A DNA stretch of 57,805 nucleotides from Chloroflexota bacterium (GCA_009838915.1 VXQT01000015.1:1-57805); one strand, 5' to 3'. Positions 1 through 7,832 are shown, counted from the first letter of the stretch. Notes: a model not told the origin generated them from the sequence alone. Program-made: numbers and translations.

Positions 1-55
<55 letters not shown>

Positions 56-191
56 AGAGTCAGACCACAACCCGTCTCGGCGTGGTCATGTCTCGTTGCT
101 CCCTGATCTTGTTCAGTCACCCGGCCAGTATAGAACGCCGGCAGCTACCCGGCAAGCCGGTCGATCAGTGTCACTTCGGTAACGGCGGTGT

Positions 192-241
192 GCCCCCCTC
201 TGCCTTCGGCATCTCCCCCCGCCTTGGCGGGGGGAGAGGGG
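192..241 (-). repeat. Intergenic double-hairpin repeat, copy R1
   Basis: Copy in the orientation that starts with the small hairpin. It has TGCC-ttc-GGCA, then the large hairpin CCCCCCGCC-tt-GGCGGGGGG, enclosed by CCCCTCT/AGAGGGG arms. It lies just downstream of the stop of the gene at 254-1003. Confidence 0.85.
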
Positions 242-253
242 AGCGCTGGGGAC

Positions 254-1003
254 TTAGCCCAGGCCGACGATGTGGATTCGGCCGGTTTCTCCGGCGATGT
301 CGTCGACGTAGTGGAGCCTCAGGACTTCGACCTCCACGTACGTCGGCACCGCCATCCGGCCGGAGCGATTGAGTCTCGGGTCGACGCGGAACTCCGGTCG
401 CTCTTCGTCCTCGCCGACCTGCTCGGGGTCCAAGGCGTGGGGGTGGCCGCTGGCGCGGCACCAGCCGGCGAAGTCTCCGTCGAACTCGAACCAGGCGCCG
501 CCCGACGCCTCGGCGAACTCCTGCATCGCGCCCAGCGCCCGCCAGAGTTCGCCCGGATTAACGGGATCGGGTTGGACCCGGAGCGCAACTAGCGGCAGAT
601 GCTCGGCGACCGCATCGATCACATCCTCTACGGGCGGCGGATCGATCTCGAACCAGCGCGGGCCGCCGTCATGGTGATTCTGCGAGAGCTGCCGCTCCAG
701 CTCCAGCGCGTGCATCCGCGCCGCGCGGATGGCGTCGACGCCGGGGTGCGACTCGCTCGGCTCGGGCGTGCGCTGGGCGCGCTGCTCGGCCAGCTCCGCC
801 TCGAGCTCCTCGATCCGCGCCGCCTGCTCGGGATCGGCGACCACGACCTCCTCGACGACGCGCTCAGGCTCGGGCGGGGACGCAGGCGGCGACTCTTCCG
901 GCGCGGCGGGACGCGCTCGGTCCGATGACGTCTGCCGCTCAAGCCACATGATCGCGGCGACTGCGCCGGAAACGAATGCCACGAGCGTCTGCAGCAGCCT
1001 CAC
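254..1003 (-). CDS. Membrane-anchored coiled-coil protein with shared C-terminal domain
   Basis: 249 aa with a GTG start that overlaps the pyrE-like stop (GTGA), so the two genes are translationally coupled. A longer open frame continues upstream but is only the antiphase shadow of the pyrE-like gene. Residues about 5-21 form one membrane segment, followed by a Pro/Glu-rich linker (30-46) and a charged coiled coil (about 55-105). The last 100 residues contain ELWRALGAMQEFAEAS, a WC pair, then DDIAGETGRIHI. This tail resembles the C-terminus of the coiled-coil protein at 16840-17850 (ELWKALRAL, WC, DDSSGKTGAVHI). Function unknown. The shared domain would probably face the cytoplasm in this copy. 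Confidence 0.75.
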   Translation of the reverse strand: MRLLQTLVAFVSGAVAAIMWLERQTSSDRARPAAPEESPPASPPEPERVVEEVVVADPEQAARIEELEAELAEQRAQRTPEPSESHPGVDAIRAARMHALELERQLSQNHHDGGPRWFEIDPPPVEDVIDAVAEHLPLVALRVQPDPVNPGELWRALGAMQEFAEASGGAWFEFDGDFAGWCRASGHPHALDPEQVGEDEERPEFRVDPRLNRSGRMAVPTYVEVEVLRLHYVDDIAGETGRIHIVGLG

Positions 1004-1680
1004 CGCTCGCCCTCCCGCACGCTCTCCAACCAGGTCAGGCACTTGGCGTACATCGCCTCCGTGATCAGTTCGCGGGTGAGCAGGTAGTTGAGCAGACCCT
1101 CGAGCGTGAGCAGCGAGTGCACCTTGACGCCTTCGCGGCGCATCCGCTCGACGCCGCCCGCGCCGCGGTCGATCAGGACGAACGCGTCGTGGACCATCAG
1201 CCCGGCCGAGCGCAAGAGGTCGGCCGTCTCGGCCAGCGAGCCGCCGCGAGTCATCAGGTCGTCGACCAGGATCACGGTCTGGCCCGGGTAGTACGCGCCC
1301 TCGATCTCCTCGGCCACGTGGCGAATCTGGCTCGAGGGATGCACGTAGATCATCGGCACGTTGCTCGACAGCGAAAAGGCGGTGGCGGCGTGCAGACCGC
1401 CCATCGGCACGCCTGCGATCAGCTCGAAGGGGGCGATCGTCGGTCGCAGCATCCCGCCCAGCATCCGTGTCTCGTCGCTGAGCAGCTCGCCGATCCGGCG
1501 CAGCGCCCAGGGGTGCGCGATCAGACGGCGGACATTGAGGTAGACGGGCGAGCCGAGCGTCGCGCCGAGGTCGAAGTCGCCGAACATGATCCCGCCCGAG
1601 TCCCACAGCGCCCGCGCCAGCCAGAGGTTGCCGGGTTCGTCGCCCTGCGGCGTCCAGGCGGGCTGGCTGGGATCGGACAT
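1000..1680 (-). CDS. pyrE: Orotate phosphoribosyltransferase-like protein
   Basis: 226 aa. The PRPP-binding loop VDDLMTRGGS (residues 139-148) and the overall length fit type I phosphoribosyltransferases of the orotate (PyrE) group, which make OMP from orotate and PRPP in the cytosol. The region before the loop normally carries RKxxKxHG with the catalytic Lys. Here it reads HPSSQIRHVAEEIEG and has no Lys, so substrate or mechanism may differ. It starts inside the stop of the dehydrogenase gene upstream (ATGA overlap) and ends inside the GTG of the next gene, so it is the middle gene of a three-gene overlapping operon. Orotate specificity is likely but not certain. Confidence 0.8.
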   Translation of the reverse strand: MSDPSQPAWTPQGDEPGNLWLARALWDSGGIMFGDFDLGATLGSPVYLNVRRLIAHPWALRRIGELLSDETRMLGGMLRPTIAPFELIAGVPMGGLHAATAFSLSSNVPMIYVHPSSQIRHVAEEIEGAYYPGQTVILVDDLMTRGGSLAETADLLRSAGLMVHDAFVLIDRGAGGVERMRREGVKVHSLLTLEGLLNYLLTRELITEAMYAKCLTWLESVREGER

Positions 1681-2657
1681 CAGTCGCCCACCGAGTTGGG
1701 CAGGGGCCGCCCCGCGAGCCCGGCGCGTAGGTTGGCGACCGCCATGTCGGCCATCTTGCCGCGCGTCGCCGTCGAGGCCGAGCCGATGTGCGGCAGGACC
1801 ACGACGTTGTCCATCTCCAGCAGCGGCGAGTCCATGGCCAACGGCTCCACCGCGGTCACGTCGAGTCCCGCGCCGCCGATCACTCCGTCTTGTAGCGCGC
1901 GTACGAGCGCTGATTCGTCCACGATTGGCCCGCGTGCGGTGTTGATCAGGATCGCGCTGGGCTTCATCAGTTCGAACGCGCGGGCGTTGATCAGGTTCCG
2001 CGTGTCGTTGGTCAGGGCGATGCTGACGCATACGAAATCGGACTGCGACAGTACCTCGTCGAAGGCGCGCTGTTCCGCGCCCACCACCGCCGATTCGTCC
2101 GGCCGCGGTGTGCGATTCCAGCAGAGCACGCGCATCCCGAATCCCTGAGCTCGGCGGGCAATGGCCTGCCCGATGGCGCCGAATCCGACGATGCCCAGGG
2201 TCGAGCCGAACACGTCGACGCCGGCCATCTGGGTCGGCGTCCAGGTCTGCCACATGCCGTCCTTGACGTACTCCGCCGCCTCCACGACTCGCCGCGCCGA
2301 GGCGAGGATCAGCGCCCAGGCCATGTCGGCGGTGGTTTCGGTCAGGACGCCGGGCGTGTTGCCGACGGGGATGCCCCGCGCCGCGCAGGCGGCCACATCG
2401 ACATTATCCACGCCGACCGCCATCTGCGAGACCACCTTGAGCTGCGCGCCCGCAGCATCGAGCACGGCCTCGTCAATCGTGTCGGTGATCAGGCAGAGCA
2501 GGCCGTCCATGCCGGCGACATGCTGCAGCAGTTCCTCGCGCGCAGGTGGGAAGTCGACGGGCCAGACGTCGAGATCGAACGCCGGGTCCTGGCGCAACTC
2601 GGCGAAGCCGGCGCCCGGCAGCGCTCGAGTCGCGAACACGCGATACGACGCGGACAT
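1680..2657 (-). CDS. D-2-hydroxyacid dehydrogenase (GyaR/SerA type)
   Basis: 325 aa, the usual length for NAD(P)-dependent D-2-hydroxyacid dehydrogenases such as glyoxylate/hydroxypyruvate reductase. A Rossmann motif, GIVGFGAIGQAIARR, sits near the middle. The catalytic Arg is in NTARGPIVDE, the Glu in the GLDVTAVEP stretch and the His in VLPHIGSAS. The start is preceded by a good GGGAGG ribosome-binding site and by a TATCTT hexamer about 30 nt upstream. First gene of the operon with the pyrE-like gene and the anchored coiled-coil gene. The exact 2-oxoacid substrate cannot be read from sequence. Confidence 0.9.
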   Translation of the reverse strand: MSASYRVFATRALPGAGFAELRQDPAFDLDVWPVDFPPAREELLQHVAGMDGLLCLITDTIDEAVLDAAGAQLKVVSQMAVGVDNVDVAACAARGIPVGNTPGVLTETTADMAWALILASARRVVEAAEYVKDGMWQTWTPTQMAGVDVFGSTLGIVGFGAIGQAIARRAQGFGMRVLCWNRTPRPDESAVVGAEQRAFDEVLSQSDFVCVSIALTNDTRNLINARAFELMKPSAILINTARGPIVDESALVRALQDGVIGGAGLDVTAVEPLAMDSPLLEMDNVVVLPHIGSASTATRGKMADMAVANLRAGLAGRPLPNSVGD

Positions 2658-2734
2658 CGACAGCCTCCCGATTCAGAGTCAAGATAATGCGAGCAACGGC
2701 GATTGACGATTCCGTCCTGTGAAGCGAGTTCCGC

Positions 2735-3154
2735 ATGAGATCGGTCGCGCTCTTGCTCGTGTTGCTGTCCGCGATCGCTCTGGCGGCCTGCGGCGGCGGA
2801 GAGCGTCTGACGCTCGAGCAGTACTCCGACTGGTGCACGGGCGGCATCGCCTCCGCCGCGTCGCTCATCGATCCTGAGCGCGTCACCTGGGGAGAGTTGG
2901 AAGAGCTTGCATCGCAGTCGGCCGAGGAGTTGCGGGCCGTCAATCCGCCGCGGGAACTGTCGGAGTTCCACCGCGCCAGCCTGAAGACGCTCGATTTCGT
3001 CGCCGAGGTCGCAGTCGAACAGGATCGGGACGAGCTGGCCAATCCGCTCGCCTTTGGTCTCGAAGCGATCGCCATCGCCACGCAACTGAGGCGGTCGGTA
3101 GACGCACTCTCGCCTGAGGTGCGGGCCTCACTCGGTGAGGCAGGATGCGTGTGA
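2735..3154 (+). CDS. Small lipoprotein
   Basis: 139 aa. The N-terminus is a clear lipoprotein signal peptide: basic start, hydrophobic core and lipobox LAAC, with the lipidated Cys near residue 19 followed by Gly-rich spacing. The mature part is acidic and helical, with no family that I recognise. It is divergent from the dehydrogenase at 1680-2657 and followed by a head-to-head pair of intergenic repeats. Predicted to sit on the outer face of the cytoplasmic membrane. Confidence 0.75.
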   Translation: MRSVALLLVLLSAIALAACGGGERLTLEQYSDWCTGGIASAASLIDPERVTWGELEELASQSAEELRAVNPPRELSEFHRASLKTLDFVAEVAVEQDRDELANPLAFGLEAIAIATQLRRSVDALSPEVRASLGEAGCV

Positions 3155-3155
3155 T

Positions 3156-3209
3156 CCCCTCTCCCCCCGCGCCAGCGGGGGGAGATGTCCCGTAGGGACA
3201 GAGGGGGGC
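3156..3209 (+). repeat. Intergenic double-hairpin repeat, copy R2
   Basis: Large hairpin CCCCCCGC-gcca-GCGGGGGG, then small hairpin TCCC-gta-GGGA, enclosed by CCCCTCT/AGAGGGG arms. It begins immediately after the lipoprotein stop and is head-to-head with R3. Confidence 0.9.
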
Positions 3210-3232
3210 ACGCCCGACGTCCCGCGCACGGA

Positions 3233-3281
3233 GCCCCCCTCTGCCTTCGGCATCTCCCCCCGCGCCAGCGGGGGGAGAGGG
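3233..3281 (-). repeat. Intergenic double-hairpin repeat, copy R3
   Basis: Inverted partner of R2, with a spacer of about 23 nt between them. Small hairpin TGCC-ttc-GGCA, then CCCCCCGC-gcca-GCGGGGGG. The end of the copy lies only a few bases from the stop codon of the gene at 3286-3669. Confidence 0.9.
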
Positions 3282-3285
3282 ATCT

Positions 3286-3669
3286 CTACAGCAGCCGGCG
3301 GATCAGCAGCAGGCCGATGGGGCCCAGGGTGAGGCCCAGCAGCCAGCCGAGTTGGGGCGGGCGGCCCTTGTGCGAGGCCATCGCCGCGCCGGCGAATCCC
3401 ATGCCCGCCCAGAGCGTCAGGATGAACAGCAGCAGCAGGGCCGCGCCGACGACGATCGTCACTGCCAGCCCCAGCGCCGCCGCCGCCAGACCCAGCGGGA
3501 TGCCGATCAGCCAGAGCAGGAAGCGCTCCAGCGGATTGCGGGTTCGACGATTGGCGCGCCGCGCCTGGTCCCGCGCGCTGCCGGCCCAGTGTTGACCGCG
3601 GCCCACCCAGACCGTGACCATGCGGCGGCCGTCGTGCCACTGCAGCGATTCGCCGTCTCGTCGGGACAT
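3286..3669 (-). CDS. Small integral membrane protein, unknown function
   Basis: 127 aa. A basic cytoplasmic N-terminus (about residues 1-45, rich in Arg) is followed by two long hydrophobic segments in about 46-92 and a third near the C-terminus (about 108-123). No family recognised. The start is fixed by a TAGCAT hexamer exactly 6 nt upstream of the ATG, which suggests a leaderless transcript. No Shine-Dalgarno sequence is visible. Confidence 0.7.
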   Translation of the reverse strand: MSRRDGESLQWHDGRRMVTVWVGRGQHWAGSARDQARRANRRTRNPLERFLLWLIGIPLGLAAAALGLAVTIVVGAALLLLFILTLWAGMGFAGAAMASHKGRPPQLGWLLGLTLGPIGLLLIRRLL

Positions 3670-3675
3670 ATCCCC

Positions 3676-3681
3676 ATGCTA
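3676..3681 (-). promoter_or_regulatory. -10-like hexamer TAGCAT, leaderless start
   Basis: TAGCAT on the minus strand ends 6 nt before the ATG at 3669. This matches the spacing seen at nine other starts in the window. No consensus -35 is apparent. Confidence 0.6.
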
Positions 3682-3698
3682 TGAGGATTCGTCGAGCG

Positions 3699-4277
3699 CT
3701 ACCTGTCTTGCTCGCGCGCGGCGACCTGGTCGATCCGCATCTGCCGCTGGTTCGCCTCCGTGCCGCCCTGGTACTGGGGCCGATAGTCCGACTGCCGTCC
3801 TTCGATCTGCGCCGTATGCATCCGATCGTGTCGGTAGAACGAGCGCAGCCATTGCATCAGGGTCAGCACACCAAAGCCCGGCGTGGAGGCGGTATGCGCG
3901 AACTCGTCCAGGGTCAGCGAGCGGATGTAATCGTTGGTCTTCGTCCGCTCGTCGATCAGCGCATCGAGCAGCTCGCGAACGGAGTGCTGAGGCGCGCGCT
4001 CGATTGGGATGGCGACCGGTTCGCCGCGGATGTCCGAGGCGTCGACGCCGTCCTCGGCCTGTCCGGCGCGGCACCAGGCGATGTAGCTGCGCTCCATCTC
4101 CCAGAGGTGAGCGAGCTGCTCCTTGGCCGTCCACTGCTCCTCGCCGACGGCGTCGACCGGCACACGGTTGGCGTCGTCCTCGTTCAAGCCCTCGGCGGCG
4201 GCGAGCAGTTTGCCGCGTTCGAGCGCCATCTTCGAGAGCAGGTCGTCCACGTCCTGCTGCGTGTATGTCTGCGCCAT
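3699..4277 (-). CDS. DinB-family protein (third of tandem trio)
   Basis: 192 aa with the DinB/DfsB four-helix-bundle pattern. A first His lies in QLAHLWEMERSY and two more in RHDRMHTAQIEGR; these three normally bind a divalent metal. DinB-like proteins include bacillithiol and mycothiol transferases and many uncharacterised members, so substrate is unknown. The ATG overlaps the TAA of the upstream DinB gene (TAATG), so the trio at 3699-5243 is one translationally coupled unit. It is longer than its two neighbours because of a C-terminal tail after the last His. Confidence 0.8.
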   Translation of the reverse strand: MAQTYTQQDVDDLLSKMALERGKLLAAAEGLNEDDANRVPVDAVGEEQWTAKEQLAHLWEMERSYIAWCRAGQAEDGVDASDIRGEPVAIPIERAPQHSVRELLDALIDERTKTNDYIRSLTLDEFAHTASTPGFGVLTLMQWLRSFYRHDRMHTAQIEGRQSDYRPQYQGGTEANQRQMRIDQVAAREQDR

Positions 4278-4759
4278 TACTCGTCTCCAGTCGTCGCCAG
4301 CGCCCGCCGGATCTGCCCCAGGTGGGCGCGGTCGTGTTCAATGTTCTTCTCGACCAGGATTGCGACCGAGTAGCGCTCGCGCTCCTCGTGCCGGCCCTCG
4401 CGCAACCAATCTTCGGCCGCGATCTGCTCGAGGATCGCCCCGCTCGACGCGCGCAAGGCAAAGAAGGTGGCGACCGACGGCTCGATCTCGCGGTCGTAGT
4501 GCAACCGCTCGGCGAACCGGCTTTCGCTGAACGGCACGATCAGAGGCGAGTCGTGGGCCAGCATCTGACGCAGGCGCATCGCGTCGGCGACCTCGTTGTC
4601 GGTCAGGTGATGCACGATCTGGCGCACCGACCACTCGCCGGGACTCTCTCGCGCTTCGAGCTGGTCCTCGGAGAGCTCGCCCAGCACCTGCTCGACCTCG
4701 AAGGTCGATTCGAGGTAGTCAACCAACAATTGGGGTCGCTCGCTGGGATGCTCGGGCAT
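4277..4759 (-). CDS. DinB-family protein (second of tandem trio)
   Basis: 160 aa starting MPEHPSERPQ. The open frame extends further upstream, but that part is the shadow of the previous gene. Metal-ligand His candidates are in QIVHHLTDNE and EHDRAHLGQI. The helix pattern matches the two flanking genes, so this is a tandem duplication. It lies 10 nt after the upstream DinB gene and overlaps the downstream one by one base. Probably cytosolic; reaction unknown. Confidence 0.8.
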   Translation of the reverse strand: MPEHPSERPQLLVDYLESTFEVEQVLGELSEDQLEARESPGEWSVRQIVHHLTDNEVADAMRLRQMLAHDSPLIVPFSESRFAERLHYDREIEPSVATFFALRASSGAILEQIAAEDWLREGRHEERERYSVAILVEKNIEHDRAHLGQIRRALATTGDE

Positions 4760-4769
4760 GGTCCCCGTC

Positions 4770-5243
4770 CTAGCAGGTGCCGGTGAGCGCGTAGCGGATC
4801 TGGTCGATGTGCTCGTCCACGTGGCGGACGCTGGCGGCGAGCCAGTCCTCGACGCTGCGCGAAGCGTTGCCGGGCATCGGACGCGGCTGGGTCCACTCGT
4901 CCTCGCTGAGCGCATCGAGGATCGACGCGGCCGACTCGACCAGCGCCTCAACCGTGCGCAGCGCCGGCGTCACGGGTCGCCTGTCGTTGCGCAAACGCTT
5001 CTGCATGATGTCGCCGTCGATCGGCCACATCTCGACCTCGATGTCGAGCAGCATCATGCGCAATCGCAGACCGGCCATGATCGCGACATCGGAGACGTGG
5101 TGCACGTTCTCGCGCGCAGTCCAGCCCGGGTCGGGCGGCGCGCCGTCAAGCTGCGCGATTGACGCGCCGGCGACCGACCCCTTGAGTCGGCTGGGGCCGT
5201 CGCGGTAGCGGAAGAGCAGTTCGGAGCGCTCGTCGGACGTCAT
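4770..5243 (-). CDS. DinB-family protein (first of tandem trio)
   Basis: 157 aa. His residues in ENVHHVSDVAI and RHVDEHIDQIRYAL occupy the DinB metal positions. The ATG overlaps the stop of the gene at 5240-5908 (ATGA), so the membrane-anchored gene and the three DinB genes form one operon. Similar length and helix order to the gene at 4277-4759 point to duplication. Function beyond metal-dependent DinB fold is not known. Confidence 0.8.
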   Translation of the reverse strand: MTSDERSELLFRYRDGPSRLKGSVAGASIAQLDGAPPDPGWTARENVHHVSDVAIMAGLRLRMMLLDIEVEMWPIDGDIMQKRLRNDRRPVTPALRTVEALVESAASILDALSEDEWTQPRPMPGNASRSVEDWLAASVRHVDEHIDQIRYALTGTC

Positions 5244-5908
5244 TCCAGCCGACCCTTGACCAACTCGGCCGCGCGCCGCACGTCGTCGTCGTCCAGCGCG
5301 CCCGACGGCTCCGAATCGCCGCGCACCACGGCCAGCACATCGCCCGAAGCCCAGCGCAACTCCAGCATCCGCTGGACGCCAGCGCCGTTCTCGCTGCGCG
5401 TCCACTCGCGGGCGAGTATCCCACCGCGCTCGCCCGCATCTTCAACGCTGACCTCCGCGTCGCTCGGGTCCAGCCGAGGCTCTTCGGCCAGCGCCGCCAG
5501 CGCCTGGTCGGCGGTCTCGTAGCGCGTCAACTCCAACTCGACCCGCCGGTGAGCGCGGTTGCGATAGACGGTCTGGCCGCAGACCCAGTCGAGAAACTCG
5601 CCCATCGAACGCGGGTCGCGGTAGCTCTCGCGGTAGCCGATCACGCGGCCCGACTCGTCGAGCTGCGCAATCGTCGCCTCGGGATTGTCGTCAGCCAGCG
5701 CAATCGCTTCCGAGGTCACCGCTTCCGCCGTCTGTGGAGACAGCCCGGCAGGCAAATCGGTGGTGCGCAATCCCGCAGCCCGCAGCGCCGACACGCCGTC
5801 AATCCCCAACGAGCGCCGCCGCTGGAAGGCCCGAACCATCGCCTGCACAACCGGCACGCCGACGACAAGCAGCAGGATCAAGATGCCAATGACCAGCTCG
5901 GTGGACAT
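5240..5908 (-). CDS. Single-span membrane-anchored protein, unknown function
   Basis: 222 aa. A strongly hydrophobic segment at residues about 5-25 anchors the protein, followed by an Arg-rich stop-transfer stretch and a soluble acidic domain. No family recognised. First gene of the operon that continues into the three DinB genes. The start is supported by a TAGCCT hexamer exactly 6 nt upstream (leaderless). Repeat R4 lies just behind that hexamer, where a -35 element would be. Confidence 0.75.
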   Translation of the reverse strand: MSTELVIGILILLLVVGVPVVQAMVRAFQRRRSLGIDGVSALRAAGLRTTDLPAGLSPQTAEAVTSEAIALADDNPEATIAQLDESGRVIGYRESYRDPRSMGEFLDWVCGQTVYRNRAHRRVELELTRYETADQALAALAEEPRLDPSDAEVSVEDAGERGGILAREWTRSENGAGVQRMLELRWASGDVLAVVRGDSEPSGALDDDDVRRAAELVKGRLE

Positions 5909-5914
5909 GGGCTC

Positions 5915-5920
5915 AGGCTA
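5915..5920 (-). promoter_or_regulatory. -10-like hexamer TAGCCT, leaderless start
   Basis: The minus-strand hexamer ends 6 nt before the ATG at 5908. Its upstream flank (plus-strand 5932 onward) is repeat R4. Confidence 0.65.
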
Positions 5921-5931
5921 CCGCAAGAGGA

Positions 5932-5980
5932 GCCCCCCTCTGCCTTCGGCATCTCCCCCCGCGGAGCGGGGGAAGAGGGG
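5932..5980 (-). repeat. Intergenic double-hairpin repeat, copy R4
   Basis: Small hairpin TGCC-ttc-GGCA, then CCCCCCGC-gga-GCGGGGG, with CCCCTCT/AGAGGGG arms. It abuts the promoter of the gene at 5240-5908. Confidence 0.85.
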
Positions 5981-6008
5981 AATGGGAGGTTGAACTGCTG
6001 AGGCTTCT

Positions 6009-6668
6009 TTACCCCAGCAACGCTGACATGGACACTCTCAAGTCCGACAAGTCATCCAACACAACATCAGCCTCATCCAGCTCGCCGGGCTGCGAGTAGC
6101 CGGTCTTCACCGCAACGACGCGGGCACCGATCGCATGTCCGGCTTCGATGTCGTGGCCGGTGTCGCCGATCACGACAACATCCGACCTGTCGCTGGAGTA
6201 CTGGCGCAGGCGTTCAAGGCCCGCCGCGAGCAGCTCGGTGCGATTCGGGTGGTCGTCGCCGAAGCCGCCGTCGAGGAAGTAGTCCCAGATGCCGAGTGGG
6301 GCGAGCTTGGCCTCGGCAGCGCGGCGGAAGTTGCCCGTGCCCAGTCCGAGCGTCACGTCTTCCTCGGCGAGCGCTTCCAGGAGCGGCCCGACGCCCGGGC
6401 AGAGTCGCGAGTCGCGCTCGACCAGCGCATCGCCCAGGTGCGGCACGTAGTGGTCGATGAAGCGCGCGAGATCGTCGGCCGAGCAGTCGCGACCCTGCCG
6501 AGCCAGCGCCGTCGGCACAATCCACGTATCGCTGCGGCCGGCGAAATTCATCCCGTCCAGCGCGTCGTCGATGTCCCAGAGTTGCTTGAAGGTGCGCGAC
6601 ATCGCCAGCGTCCCCGCACCCTGCGAGAGCGACAGCGTGCCGTCGATGTCGAACATGAGGATGGTCAT
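6009..6668 (-). CDS. HAD-superfamily phosphatase (phosphoglycolate phosphatase-like)
   Basis: 219 aa. Motif I is FDIDGTL near the N-terminus (nucleophile Asp and acid/base Asp), motif II lies in GLGTGN, and motif IV is VVVIGDTGHDIEAG, which supplies the Mg-binding acidic residues. A helical cap lies between motifs I and II. This pattern is typical of Gph/YqaB-like phosphatases that act on small phosphorylated metabolites. Start chosen at MTILMFDIDG. The frame opens 42 nt earlier, but that extension (MDSRLRGNDE) is only the translation of palindromic repeat P1. Monocistronic. Confidence 0.85.
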   Translation of the reverse strand: MTILMFDIDGTLSLSQGAGTLAMSRTFKQLWDIDDALDGMNFAGRSDTWIVPTALARQGRDCSADDLARFIDHYVPHLGDALVERDSRLCPGVGPLLEALAEEDVTLGLGTGNFRRAAEAKLAPLGIWDYFLDGGFGDDHPNRTELLAAGLERLRQYSSDRSDVVVIGDTGHDIEAGHAIGARVVAVKTGYSQPGELDEADVVLDDLSDLRVSMSALLG

Positions 6669-6683
6669 GACAGGTTGATTTTC

Positions 6684-6710
6684 GTCATTCCCGCGAAGGC
6701 GGGAATCCAT
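6684..6710 (+). repeat. Palindromic repeat P1
   Basis: Palindrome ATTCCCGC-gaag-GCGGGAAT with GTC...CCAT flanks. Inverted relative to P2, 102 nt away. Confidence 0.9.
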
Positions 6711-6811
6711 TCAGCACAACCATTGAGCAACAGGCAAGCATTGAGACCGGGCTGACCCGCAAGCTGGAAGAGGTGAACACCCATATGCACTGCCAACTGA
6801 CGTCTTCCTGG

Positions 6812-6839
6812 ATGGATTCCCGCCTTCGCGGGAATGACG
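6812..6839 (-). repeat. Palindromic repeat P2
   Basis: Inverted copy of P1 with the same loop (CTTC = reverse complement of GAAG). P1 and P2 bracket a non-coding segment of about 100 bp; the whole 6684-6839 block could be one small mobile or structured unit. Confidence 0.9.
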
Positions 6840-6872
6840 GATCAGCTCATGTCTTTGCATCCCGTTGGCCAG

Positions 6873-7448
6873 TCACTCAAACAGCGCGAAGTCCGACCAA
6901 CCGCCGCGCACTCGGAGCAGCAGGCCGGATGCATCGAGCGGGATGTCGTAGACCGCGACTACGGTGATCGTCAGTTGCGGCTGGAGAATGAGCGGCGGCG
7001 CGTAGGCGACCGTCGACGCGGCTCTCGCTGCGCCCAGCGAGAGCGCGGCGTCGGCAAGATAGGCGCGACCGTCGGTGGTCACCAGTTGCAGGCCGTCCAG
7101 CGGTAGCTCGACCGCTTGCTTGGAGCGGTTGCTCATCGTCAGCGTGACCGACGCGAAGCGCTGGGCCGGGTTGCGCCAGATGCCCTCGGCGCGGATCTGA
7201 TCGGGGAAGGCGATGCCGACAATCGCGACCTCGACCGGCCCGACCAGCTCCGAGTGACCCAGCTCAATCGCATCGGTGCGCAGCGCGTCGGGCGAGTCGG
7301 TCAGCTCCACGGCGGCGGGCTGGGCGTCGTCACCGCCGCCGGTCAGTTCGTCGAATCCGCCCGACACGAACAGGTAGACGATCACGACCACCACCACGAT
7401 CAGCACCAGCACCGCGTAGCGCTGCGTGCCGCTCATACCGCTCAACAT
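6873..7448 (-). CDS. Membrane-anchored beta-rich protein (DUF4352-like)
   Basis: 191 aa. One very hydrophobic segment (about residues 11-30) is followed by a Gly/Asp linker and a beta-rich extracytoplasmic domain. The pattern of conserved hydrophobic strands with SNRSKQAVELP resembles DUF4352/telokin-like immunoprotective folds. That family link is weak. An alternative start at 7436 (MSGTQRYA) has slightly better upstream purines; both keep the membrane span. The rhodanese gene upstream ends 39 nt before this start, so co-transcription is likely. Confidence 0.65.
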   Translation of the reverse strand: MLSGMSGTQRYAVLVLIVVVVVIVYLFVSGGFDELTGGGDDAQPAAVELTDSPDALRTDAIELGHSELVGPVEVAIVGIAFPDQIRAEGIWRNPAQRFASVTLTMSNRSKQAVELPLDGLQLVTTDGRAYLADAALSLGAARAASTVAYAPPLILQPQLTITVVAVYDIPLDASGLLLRVRGGWSDFALFE

Positions 7449-7487
7449 GGGATGCGACCGCTCGTCGGGGCCACCGAGGCGCGCACG

Positions 7488-7832
7488 CTACTCAGGATGC
7501 TCGATCGGCAGGCCGGCGGCGATCCAGGCGTCGGTGCCGCCCTCGACGTTGTAGAGGTCGCTGAAACCGAGCGCCGCCGCGAACTCGCAGGCGACCGCCG
7601 AACGCTGTCCCTTGGCGCAGATGAACATCACCGGCTGGTCCTTGCCGCCCGCGATCTGCTCCAACTCGTCGGCGCGGGTCATCACCGACATGTGCGGCAT
7701 CAGCGGCGCACCGGCGGCGTGGCCGTTGGCATACTCGTCCAGCTCGCGCGTGTCGATCAGGGTCACGCCGGCCTGTCGTTTCTCCTCCGCCTCCTCCACC
7801 GAGATTCGCTGAAACGGTTCCTGCTGCGCCAT
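7488..7832 (-). CDS. Single-domain rhodanese
   Basis: 114 aa. One complete rhodanese domain: LIDTRELDEYANGHAAGA supplies the substrate-side signature, and the active-site loop ICAKGQRS places the catalytic Cys at residue 72. Such single-domain proteins (GlpE/PspE type) carry sulfane sulfur on that Cys. The start is supported by AAAGG about 8 nt upstream, and a TACGAT hexamer lies about 40 nt upstream of the ATG. Cytosolic, no signal peptide. Confidence 0.9.
   Translation of the reverse strand: MAQQEPFQRISVEEAEEKRQAGVTLIDTRELDEYANGHAAGAPLMPHMSVMTRADELEQIAGGKDQPVMFICAKGQRSAVACEFAAALGFSDLYNVEGGTDAWIAAGLPIEHPE

Noticed and set aside
1004-1606. 5' extension of the anchored coiled-coil gene into pyrE
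   Set aside because: The extension is an out-of-frame reading of the pyrE-like gene; the GTG at 1003 gives a normal GTGA overlap and puts the membrane segment at the N-terminus.
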